Source: an uncultured Thermomicrobiales bacterium (GTDB taxonomy: Bacteria > Chloroflexota > Chloroflexia > Thermomicrobiales > Thermomicrobiaceae). From it: DNA of 5,483 bases. Shown here in pieces: positions 1 through 4,780 of this stretch (positions are counted from its first letter, which is position 1; each line of letters starts with the position of its first letter). Below the pieces are notes generated by a model, which did not search any database, was not told where the DNA came from, and saw only the letters and a program-made list of their open reading frames with translations. The translations under genes were made by a program, and so were the position numbers. The stretch spans positions 1 through 5,483 of the forward strand of contig CALAGB010000324.1 in the NCBI GenBank assembly GCA_937891245.1, read 5' to 3'.

Positions 1-55
1 CGATCGTCCCAATGTTGACGTGCGGCTTCGTCCGCTCAAACCGCTGTTTTCCCAC
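1..55 (-). CDS. tuf: Elongation factor Tu, N-terminal fragment (runs off the window)
   Basis: EF-Tu is the GTPase that delivers aminoacyl-tRNA to the ribosomal A site in the cytoplasm. Only the first 18 codons are present. They read MGKQRFERTKPHVNIGTI, which is the highly conserved EF-Tu amino terminus just before the P-loop, and the rest lies beyond base 1. The start is GTG at 55-53, a start codon also used by other tuf genes. A Shine-Dalgarno sequence GAAGGG (65-70 on plus, read as its complement) lies 9 nt upstream. It is the first gene after the tRNA-Thr and tRNA-Tyr pair on the same strand, as at the tufB locus of E. coli. A terminator lies between the tRNAs and this gene, so tuf is probably driven by its own promoter or by readthrough; I could not identify a convincing promoter in 56-194. 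Identity is secure although the fragment is short. Confidence 0.92.
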   Translation of the reverse strand, partial: MGKQRFERTKPHVNIGTI

Positions 56-177
56 GTTGCGCTACCCTTCAAATGAGATCAGAGCCGTCCATTAACTCTG
101 AATTCGGCCAAAACGTACCCTAAGTTTCGCTAACGGTTGGCCCACGCGATGTTAATCTCAACGGCCGGGCCGGCGTT

Positions 178-192
178 CGTGCTCATAGCACG
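178..192 (-). other. Short perfect hairpin in the tuf upstream region
   Basis: Six bases CGTGCT pair perfectly with AGCACG around a 3-nt loop (arms 178-183 and 187-192). It follows directly after the U-tract of the tRNA terminator, so the two hairpins stand in tandem. It has no U-tract of its own on the minus strand. It could reinforce termination or sit in the 5' leader of a readthrough tuf transcript. A chance palindrome is also possible at this size. Confidence 0.4.
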
Positions 193-194
193 CG

Positions 195-217
195 AAAAAA
201 CCCATCACAAGGACGGG
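195..217 (-). terminator. Intrinsic terminator of the tRNA-Thr/tRNA-Tyr unit
   Basis: On the minus strand CCCGTC (217-212) pairs with GATGGG (206-201), with one G-U wobble, around the loop CTTGT. Six uridines (200-195) follow at once. This is the standard stem plus U-tract of a Rho-independent terminator. It begins only 5 nt beyond the last base of tRNA-Tyr, which suggests the tRNA transcript ends here and 3' trimming is short. It separates the tRNAs from tuf, though partial readthrough into tuf cannot be excluded. Confidence 0.75.
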
Positions 218-222
218 CCAGG

Positions 223-304
223 TGGGGAGGGAGGGATTCGAACCCCCGAAGCATTGCGCACCTGGTTTACAGCCAGGCCCCTTTGGCCGCTCGGGAACCT
301 CCCC
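223..304 (-). tRNA. tRNA-Tyr (anticodon GUA)
   Basis: The full cloverleaf can be drawn by hand. The acceptor stem is GGGGAGG paired with CCTCCCC, the D stem CCC with GGG, and the anticodon stem CCTGG with CCAGG around the loop CTGTAAA, giving anticodon GUA. The variable arm is extended (13 nt, small stem GCG/TGC), as expected of a class II bacterial tRNA-Tyr. The T stem GGGGG/CCCTC has one G-U pair, and the T loop is TTCGAAT. The discriminator base is A (223). The next bases read CCT, so CCA is not encoded and must be added by nucleotidyltransferase. Length is 82 nt. It lies 5 nt downstream of tRNA-Thr and is surely cotranscribed with it. Confidence 0.97.
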
Positions 305-309
305 GCAAG

Positions 310-382
310 AGCCGACGGAGGGAATCGAACCCACAACCTGCTGTTTACAAAACAGCTGCTCTGCCGATTGAGCTACGTCGGC
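310..382 (-). tRNA. tRNA-Thr (anticodon UGU)
   Basis: A 73-nt class I tRNA. The acceptor stem GCCGACG/CGTCGGC pairs perfectly. The D arm is GCTC/GAGC. The anticodon stem GCTGT/ACAGC closes the loop TTTGTAA, giving anticodon UGU for ACA codons. The variable loop is AGGTT. The T stem GTGGG/CCCTC contains a U-U mismatch at the 50-64 position (bases 333 and 319); the T loop is TTCGATT. The discriminator is U (310) and CCA is not encoded. It is the first gene of the Thr-Tyr unit, about 25 nt from the predicted transcription start. Overall structure and identity are clear; the mismatch is a minor oddity. Confidence 0.97.
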
Positions 383-383
383 G

Positions 384-402
384 TGGCACCATGTCAGTGC
401 CA
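384..402 (-). other. Inverted repeat in the tRNA-Thr 5' leader
   Basis: TGGCAC (402-397 on minus) pairs with GTGCCA (389-384) around a 7-nt loop, ending 1 nt before the mature 5' end of tRNA-Thr. It falls within the roughly 25-nt leader expected from the upstream promoter. It may simply be a 5' leader hairpin removed by RNase P. A regulatory role is not supported by anything else seen here. Confidence 0.35.
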
Positions 403-414
403 GCCAAGATCGAG

Positions 415-443
415 ATTATAGGTGCCAACCGTTGTCCTGTCAA
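415..443 (-). promoter_or_regulatory. Consensus housekeeping promoter for the tRNA-Thr/tRNA-Tyr unit
   Basis: On the minus strand, TTGACA (443-438) is followed by a spacer of exactly 17 bp and TATAAT (420-415), a perfect match to both sigma-70/SigA consensus hexamers with the optimal spacing. The expected start is near 408, giving a leader of about 25 nt before tRNA-Thr at 382. Very strong, constitutive transcription fits a stable-RNA unit. The bases just after the -10 box (CTCGATC) are not a pure GC run, so strong stringent control is not obvious from the sequence. Confidence 0.92.
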
Positions 444-445
444 GG

Positions 446-473
446 AAAATGACGGGTCAACAACCGGCACCCG
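446..473 (-). terminator. Possible weak terminator downstream of icd
   Basis: On the minus strand CGGGT (473-469) can pair with ACCCG (457-453) around an 11-nt loop, followed by TCATTTT (452-446). The stem is short and the U-tract only four bases, so this is a weak candidate. A second inverted repeat, ACGGCG/CGCCGT (486-491 with 505-510), lies closer to the icd stop but has no U-tract. Some end signal is expected here because the tRNA promoter begins immediately beyond it. Confidence 0.3.
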
Positions 474-525
474 CAGTCGGTTCGTACGGCGGCCCTACAT
501 CGGTCGCCGTCGCCCGATAATCGAC

Positions 526-1608
526 CTACCGATGCATCTCGGCGATAATGGCGTCGGCCATATCACTTGTGCCGGCGCCTTTTTCGCGGTTGCGATCGGC
601 GCGCAAATCGTACGTGACGTGTTCACCGGCCTTGATGACGCTGGCGACCGCACCCTCGACCGCCTTCGCCGCGTCCTGCTCATTCAGGTGCCGCAAGAGC
701 ATGACGCCACTTAGAATCATCGCGGTCGGGTTCGCCTCATTCCGTCCGGCGTGGGATGGCGCGCTGCCGTGGATCGCCTCGAAGACCGCTGCGTTCTCGC
801 CGATGTTGGCGCTCGGAGCGACCCCAAGTCCACCGATCATTCCGGCCGTCAGGTCGCTCAGAATATCGCCGTACAGATTCGGCATCACCAACACGTCGTA
901 GAGGTCCGGCTTCTGCATCAGCTGCATGCACATGTTATCGACGATGCGATCGTTGAACTCGATCGATGGATATTCCTTGGAAACCTCTTCGGCAACCTTC
1001 AGGAAGAGGCCGTCCGAGAACTTCATGATGTTCGCCTTATGCACCGCTGTGACGAGTTTCCGTTCATTGCGGCTGGCGTAGTCGAACGCGAATTCGACGA
1101 TGCGGCGCGAGTTCTCGGGGGTGATCGACTTGATCGAGATGGCAGCCGTTAGACTGACGTTCTTGCCGGATACGCGGTTGATCGCATCAATGATCTCGTG
1201 CGCGTCATCGCTCCCCTGCTCGAACTCGACACCAGCGTACAGATCTTCCATATTCTCGCGCACGACGACGAGATCGATCGAATCGAACGTGCTCTGCACA
1301 CCCTCGTAGGTACGGGCCGGACGAAGGTTCGCGTACAGCTCCAGGGCGTGGCGGAGCGCGACGTTGACGCTGCGAAAACCGCCACCGATCGGCGTCGTCA
1401 GCGGACCCTTGAGCGCGATCCCATTCTTGCGGATCGACTCGACCACTTCGGCCGGCAGAACATCACCCTTGGACTCGAGCGCGGTGACGCCGGCCTCCTG
1501 GACGTCCCATTCAAACTGCACGCCGGTCGCTTCCAGCACTCGCCGGGCCGCGCCGGATACTTCCGGACCGATACCGTCTCCCGGAATCAACGTCACCTGA
1601 TACGCCAT
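526..1608 (-). CDS. icd: Isocitrate dehydrogenase, short (NAD-type) form of the isocitrate/isopropylmalate dehydrogenase family
   Basis: Predicted to oxidise and decarboxylate isocitrate to 2-oxoglutarate in the TCA cycle, in the cytoplasm. The 360-residue protein has the beta-decarboxylating dehydrogenase fold signature throughout. The nucleotide-domain start LIPGDGIGPEV is at 7-17. The isocitrate-binding SVNVALR is at 80-86, where Ser80 and Asn82 mark isocitrate rather than isopropylmalate enzymes. Arg96 and Arg117 follow, then the catalytic tyrosine in RENMEDLYAG (Tyr124), Lys191, and metal ligands Asp224, Asp248 and Asp252. The cofactor loop HGSAPSHAG is at 280-288. Its Ser285-His286 pair replaces both the Lys-Tyr of NADP enzymes and the Asp-Ile common in NAD enzymes, so cofactor choice is uncertain; NAD seems likelier. 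I chose ATG 1608 over an upstream TTG at 1650 because MAYQVTLIPGDGIG matches the family's N-terminus and GAGAGGGA (1626-1619) sits 10 nt before it. Homoisocitrate or isopropylmalate dehydrogenase are less likely alternatives. Confidence 0.93.
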   Translation of the reverse strand: MAYQVTLIPGDGIGPEVSGAARRVLEATGVQFEWDVQEAGVTALESKGDVLPAEVVESIRKNGIALKGPLTTPIGGGFRSVNVALRHALELYANLRPARTYEGVQSTFDSIDLVVVRENMEDLYAGVEFEQGSDDAHEIIDAINRVSGKNVSLTAAISIKSITPENSRRIVEFAFDYASRNERKLVTAVHKANIMKFSDGLFLKVAEEVSKEYPSIEFNDRIVDNMCMQLMQKPDLYDVLVMPNLYGDILSDLTAGMIGGLGVAPSANIGENAAVFEAIHGSAPSHAGRNEANPTAMILSGVMLLRHLNEQDAAKAVEGAVASVIKAGEHVTYDLRADRNREKGAGTSDMADAIIAEMHR

Positions 1609-1677
1609 ACGCTTGCCGTCCCTCTCACCATTCGCATCATCATCACGCAATCACCCGTGTCATTCGTATCTCAACGC

Positions 1678-1707
1678 ATTGTAGGTTGGCCGATTTTCGA
1701 GTGTCAA
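1678..1707 (-). promoter_or_regulatory. Promoter of icd
   Basis: On the minus strand TTGACA (1707-1702) and TACAAT (1683-1678) are separated by 18 bp: a perfect -35 and a 5/6 -10 hexamer. The expected start is near 1671, giving a leader of about 60 nt before the ATG at 1608. It lies in the divergent intergenic region between icd and the nuclease gene, as a promoter should. Confidence 0.75.
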
Positions 1708-1728
1708 ACGATGCCACCAGGCGCGACG

Positions 1729-1734
1729 TACAAT
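1729..1734 (+). promoter_or_regulatory. Possible -10 box for the yprB-gpmI direction
   Basis: TACAAT matches the -10 consensus at 5 of 6 positions and lies 48 nt before the chosen GTG start of the nuclease gene. No good -35 hexamer stands 16-19 bp upstream, so this is only a weak candidate. Confidence 0.27.
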
Positions 1735-1764
1735 ACGCGCACGAGCAGAGTGAATCGCCGGGTT

Positions 1765-1772
1765 GGGGAGGG
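1765..1772 (+). promoter_or_regulatory. Ribosome binding site deciding the yprB start
   Basis: GGGGAGGG lies 9 nt upstream of the GTG at 1782. It is the only strong Shine-Dalgarno sequence ahead of this reading frame and favours that start over the in-frame TTG at 1686 and GTG at 1701. Confidence 0.7.
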
Positions 1773-1781
1773 AACGCTCGG

Positions 1782-2987
1782 GTGCGCAGCTTTCGCGAAC
1801 GCTACGCGGCGCTCAATCCGGAAAATCGAAAAGCGGTGGCGAAGCCAACCAGCGGCATACCGATCGAAGCGATCGAGGCCGGCGGATTTCGACGTAACCG
1901 GGCGGGCGAAGTCTTCGTCTCTGAATCACGTCACGTCGATGCCCGTGTCCTCGCCCTCCTCGAGCGACCAATCGTCGCCTCCCAACTCCATTTCAAACAG
2001 TCGCTGAATGGCGGCGTCAGGCCGGACGAGATGCTCTTTCTTGACACCGAAACGACCGGGCTAGCGGGTGGAACAGGGACCAATGCGTTCCTGATCGGTC
2101 TTGGCTATTTTGACGGCACCGCCTTCAGGCTTCAGCAGTACTTCCTGCGCTCGCCGGCCGAAGAGCGCGCGATGCTCGAGGAATTGAGGGATCTGTTCAG
2201 CGCGTTTCCCGTACTCGTAACGTTCAACGGAAAGTCATTCGACTGGCCGCTGCTCGACACGCGCTTTCTAATGCATGGCTACCGGCTCGACTTCAACTTC
2301 ACCCATCTCGACCTTCTTCACCCTGCCCGGCGCATCTGGAAACACCGCCTGGCCAGCTGTTCGCTCACATCGCTTGAACGAGAGATCTACGGTATCGAAC
2401 GAGTCGGCGACGTCCCCGGTTATCTGATCCCACAGCTCTATTTCGACTACCTACGCGACGGAGACGCCCGCCGGCTTCAGTCCGTCTTTTCTCATAACCG
2501 AGCTGATATCGTGACACTCGCGTGCTTGCTCGAGACGTTGCTACAACTCGAAGCGGAGCCCGAACGCGTCCTCCGTTACGCCGAGGACCGTGTTGGGCTG
2601 GCGCTGTCGCTCATCGCGGCCGGCGACCTCGAACGTGCTAGGCGGCTACTCACCGAAGTCCTGCCGGCCGCTGGACTCGATCCGGCACTGAAACGTCGTG
2701 CCCAGAAAGAACTCTGGCTGCTCCTGCGACGCGCCGGCCGCGCGCATGAAGGTTTGACGTTGCTCGAAACGATGTGCGACGAGACAGTCGGTTCGCGGAC
2801 AGTCGATCTCTTTCCGTATCTCGAACTCGCCAAGTATTTCGAGCACATCGCCCGTGACTACCGCGCCGCTGAGCGCATCGTCGAACGGGCTATTCGGATG
2901 ATCGATCTCGCGGGTCGTCGCACGGAGCGGGCAGACCTTATCTATCGACTCAATCGCATTCAGCGCAAGCAAAGATCTGTGTTCTGA
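1782..2987 (+). CDS. yprB: YprB/MrfB-like DEDD exonuclease with C-terminal helical repeats
   Basis: A 401-residue soluble protein of the RNase H-like DnaQ superfamily. Residues about 84-255 form the nuclease domain. Exo I is FLDTETTG with Asp88 and Glu90, Exo II is FNGKSFDWP with Asp154, Asp177 is a further acidic candidate, and Exo III is HNRADIV with His238 and Asp242. His238 and Asp242 are spaced HxxxD, the spacing of DEDDy enzymes but with His for Tyr. Residues about 260-390 are helical and Leu/Ala/Arg-rich, consistent with TPR-like repeats, as in Bacillus YprB. B. subtilis YprB (MrfB) works with the YprA (MrfA) helicase in mitomycin-lesion repair; a related repair role here is inferred, and no helicase gene is in view. 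I chose GTG 1782 because of its strong ribosome binding site and because a longer N-terminus from TTG 1686 would overlap the icd promoter. The gene probably shares a transcript with gpmI, 76 nt downstream. Confidence 0.85.
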   Translation: MRSFRERYAALNPENRKAVAKPTSGIPIEAIEAGGFRRNRAGEVFVSESRHVDARVLALLERPIVASQLHFKQSLNGGVRPDEMLFLDTETTGLAGGTGTNAFLIGLGYFDGTAFRLQQYFLRSPAEERAMLEELRDLFSAFPVLVTFNGKSFDWPLLDTRFLMHGYRLDFNFTHLDLLHPARRIWKHRLASCSLTSLEREIYGIERVGDVPGYLIPQLYFDYLRDGDARRLQSVFSHNRADIVTLACLLETLLQLEAEPERVLRYAEDRVGLALSLIAAGDLERARRLLTEVLPAAGLDPALKRRAQKELWLLLRRAGRAHEGLTLLETMCDETVGSRTVDLFPYLELAKYFEHIARDYRAAERIVERAIRMIDLAGRRTERADLIYRLNRIQRKQRSVF

Positions 2988-3015
2988 AAGCGGCAGCGAG
3001 GCGCGGAATCCGGTC

Positions 3016-3024
3016 TGCTACGAT
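3016..3024 (+). promoter_or_regulatory. Possible extended -10 element ahead of gpmI
   Basis: TGCTACGAT contains the TGn extension and a 4/6 -10 match, 40 nt before the gpmI ATG. No -35 box is evident. It could give gpmI a promoter of its own within the yprB-gpmI gap; chance occurrence is quite possible. Confidence 0.22.
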
Positions 3025-3063
3025 ACGAGCCGAGTCGTCGCGTCTCATGGATGGGGGAAAAGC

Positions 3064-4623
3064 ATGCCGTATCGACCCGTACTTCTGCTCGTGCTCGATG
3101 GCTGGGGAAATGCCCCCGATGGACCGGGCAATGCCGTGAAAGCCGCTGATACTCCGGAGATGGATCGGTTGCTGTCCACCTATCCGAACGCGACACTCCG
3201 CTGCTCGGGGCTTGACGTCGGCCTGCCCGCGGATCAAATGGGCAACTCCGAAGTCGGACACCTCAACCTTGGCGCCGGACGCATCGTGTATCAGTGGATC
3301 ACCCGGATCGATGCGGCAATCGAAGATGGTTCGTTCTTTCGGAACCCGACGTTTCTCGAGGCGATCGACCGAGCGATCTCATCCGACCACGCGCTGCACC
3401 TGATGGGTCTCATTGGCGACGGCGGCGTTCATGCTTCGCAGGAACATTTGCTGGCGCTGCTCAGGCTGGCCCACGATCGCGGCACATCACGCGTTTTCGT
3501 ACACGCGTTCATGGACGGTCGCGACACGCCGCCCCATTCCGGTCTCGGTTTTATGAGCGAGCTGACCGAAGCGATGCACGACATCGGGACCGGTCGCGTC
3601 GCCTCGATCTGCGGCCGCTACTACGCCATGGATCGTGACCGTCGCTGGGATCGAACCGCCAAGGCGTACAACGCGATCGTCAATGGAGACGGTGCGCGCG
3701 CCACCGATCCGCTGGCCGCGATTCAAGCGTCCTACGACGCCGGAGTGACCGACGAATTCATTATTCCCATCGTTCTCGAAGATCATGGTGCCCCAATTGC
3801 CACCGTCCAGGATGGCGACAGCATCATCGTCTTCAACTTCCGCTCCGACCGTCCCCGCCAGATCGTCCATGCCATCGCCGATCCCGCTTTCGACGGCTTT
3901 GGGCGAGCGAACGTCCCTCAGAACCTCGATGTCGTGACGATGACCGAATATCAGGAAGGACTTCCGGTTCACGTTGCGTTCCCGCCGGAAAACGTCGACA
4001 TGCCGCTGGCACGCGTCATTTCCGAAGCGGGCAAGACGCAGTTCCATACCGCCGAGACCGAGAAGTACGCCCACGTCACCTACTTTCTCAACGGCGGTCG
4101 CGAAGATTCCTTCCCGGGTGAAGATCGAAAGATGACGCAATCACCGAAGGTCGCTACCTATGACCTGCAACCGGAAATGAGCGCTGCGGGAGTGCGGGAT
4201 TCGATCATCGACGCCGTTGAAAGCGATGCCTACGACTTCATCATGGCCAACTTCGCGAATGGTGACATGGTTGGCCACACGGGCGTCTTCGCGGCCGCCG
4301 TCAAAGCAGTCGAAACGGTCGACGCGTGCCTGGCAGATCTACTGACGCACGTCCTGGCGCACAACGGTGCGGCGCTGGTGACAGCCGACCACGGCAATGC
4401 CGAGGAAATGCTCATCCCCGGCACCGATCAGGTCTGGACCGCCCACACGACCAACCCGGTTCCCGTCGTTCTCGTCGCCCCCGACAACAGCCCCCTTCGC
4501 CACGCGACGCTGCGCCCCGATGGTCGCCTGGCAGACGTCGCCCCTACGATTCTCGAGTTGATGGGATTGCCGCAGCCGGACGAAATGACTGGGAAGAGCT
4601 TGATTCAGGCGGATGAGGGGTGA
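3064..4623 (+). CDS. gpmI: 2,3-bisphosphoglycerate-independent phosphoglycerate mutase
   Basis: Interconverts 3- and 2-phosphoglycerate in glycolysis and gluconeogenesis through a phosphoserine intermediate, using two metal ions (usually manganese), in the cytoplasm. The 519-residue length is normal for the family (about 510-515). The metal-binding alkaline phosphatase-like domain is split around an inserted phosphotransferase domain. Visible active-site residues are Asp12 (VLDGWG), the catalytic Ser62 in MGNSEVGH, His123, Asp151/Arg153/Asp154 in MDGRDTPP, Arg185 and Arg191 in GRYYAMDRDRRWDR, Arg260 and Arg263 in FNFRSDRPRQ, Lys334, Asp401 and His405 in NGDMVGHTG, Asp442-His443 in TADHGN, and His461. 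None is missing. The ATG at 3064 follows GGGGGA (3053-3058) at 5 nt. It lies downstream of the nuclease gene and converges on eno, whose enzyme takes its product. A probable terminator begins 22 nt after the stop. Confidence 0.98.
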   Translation: MPYRPVLLLVLDGWGNAPDGPGNAVKAADTPEMDRLLSTYPNATLRCSGLDVGLPADQMGNSEVGHLNLGAGRIVYQWITRIDAAIEDGSFFRNPTFLEAIDRAISSDHALHLMGLIGDGGVHASQEHLLALLRLAHDRGTSRVFVHAFMDGRDTPPHSGLGFMSELTEAMHDIGTGRVASICGRYYAMDRDRRWDRTAKAYNAIVNGDGARATDPLAAIQASYDAGVTDEFIIPIVLEDHGAPIATVQDGDSIIVFNFRSDRPRQIVHAIADPAFDGFGRANVPQNLDVVTMTEYQEGLPVHVAFPPENVDMPLARVISEAGKTQFHTAETEKYAHVTYFLNGGREDSFPGEDRKMTQSPKVATYDLQPEMSAAGVRDSIIDAVESDAYDFIMANFANGDMVGHTGVFAAAVKAVETVDACLADLLTHVLAHNGAALVTADHGNAEEMLIPGTDQVWTAHTTNPVPVVLVAPDNSPLRHATLRPDGRLADVAPTILELMGLPQPDEMTGKSLIQADEG

Positions 4624-4644
4624 AAGGCGGGGTGGGGGGAGGGC

Positions 4645-4667
4645 GCGCGATTGCGGTCGCGCATTTT
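4645..4667 (+). terminator. Probable intrinsic terminator of gpmI
   Basis: GCGCGA (4645-4650) pairs with TCGCGC (4657-4662) around a 6-nt loop, which can tighten to 4 nt by a T-G pair. ATTTT follows at 4663-4667. It starts 22 nt after the gpmI stop codon. The stem is GC-rich but the U-tract is short, so termination may be incomplete and the downstream hairpin may assist. Confidence 0.65.
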
Positions 4668-4671
4668 GACG

Positions 4672-4705
4672 TATGACGCTGTATACGAAACCTGGAACCG
4701 TCATA
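4672..4705. repeat. Spaced 7-bp perfect inverted repeat between gpmI and eno
   Basis: TATGACG (4672-4678) and CGTCATA (4699-4705) are perfect inverted copies separated by 20 nt. A further TGACG stands just outside at 4667-4671. The spacer itself holds minor self-complementarity (AACCT at 4689-4693 with AGGTT at 4705-4709). It lies in the 3' ends of both convergent transcripts. It might be a long hairpin or a protein site, but nothing else supports either. Confidence 0.33.
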
Positions 4706-4721
4706 GGTTCGACTAAAGACA

Positions 4722-4766
4722 CCCCTCTCCCGTTCGCGACGGGAGAGGGGCCGGGGGTGAGGGCGC
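4722..4766. repeat. REP-like extragenic hairpin repeat; possible terminator of eno
   Basis: CCCCTCTCCCGT (4722-4733) and ACGGGAGAGGGG (4739-4750) form a perfect 12-bp stem with loop TCGCG. The right flank CCGGGGGTGAGGGCGCC (4751-4767) has the form seen next to such CCCTCTCCC hairpins in many GC-rich bacterial genomes. I recognise it as a dispersed intergenic repeat type, but only one copy is in the window. For the eno transcript (minus strand) the hairpin starts 30 nt after the stop and is followed by TGTCTTT, so it may act as a weak terminator. For gpmI it lies behind the first terminator. It is the expected place for such an element, between convergent genes. Confidence 0.68.
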
Positions 4767-4780
4767 CGTTCGCGTCCCTG

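Noticed and set aside
56..177. A promoter for tuf between the tRNA terminator and the tuf start (for example TTGAGA near 156-161)
   Set aside because: No acceptable -10 hexamer lies at 16-19 bp from any -35 candidate, so I do not annotate one.
384..402. A T-box or other riboswitch in the tRNA leader, suggested by the leader hairpin
   Set aside because: The leader is only about 25 nt and a T-box precedes protein genes, so there is no room or reason for one.
137..421. A 94-codon open frame on plus over the two tRNA genes
   Set aside because: It is antisense to both tRNAs; such frames reading GEGGIRTPE or ESNPQP are well-known spurious proteins from tRNA complements.
1608..1650. Upstream TTG start for icd giving 14 more residues (MRDDDANGERDGKR)
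   Set aside because: The extra residues are hydrophilic and not typical of the family, and the ATG at 1608 has a ribosome binding site and gives the usual N-terminus.
1198..2007. A 269-codon open frame on plus, antisense to icd and crossing into the nuclease gene
   Set aside because: It overlaps strongly supported genes on both strands, its product is Arg-rich with no recognisable domain, and long antisense frames are common in GC-rich coding DNA.
3487..4140. A 217-codon open frame on minus inside gpmI
   Set aside because: It lies wholly within gpmI, whose active-site motifs are complete; the frame is a by-product of codon bias.
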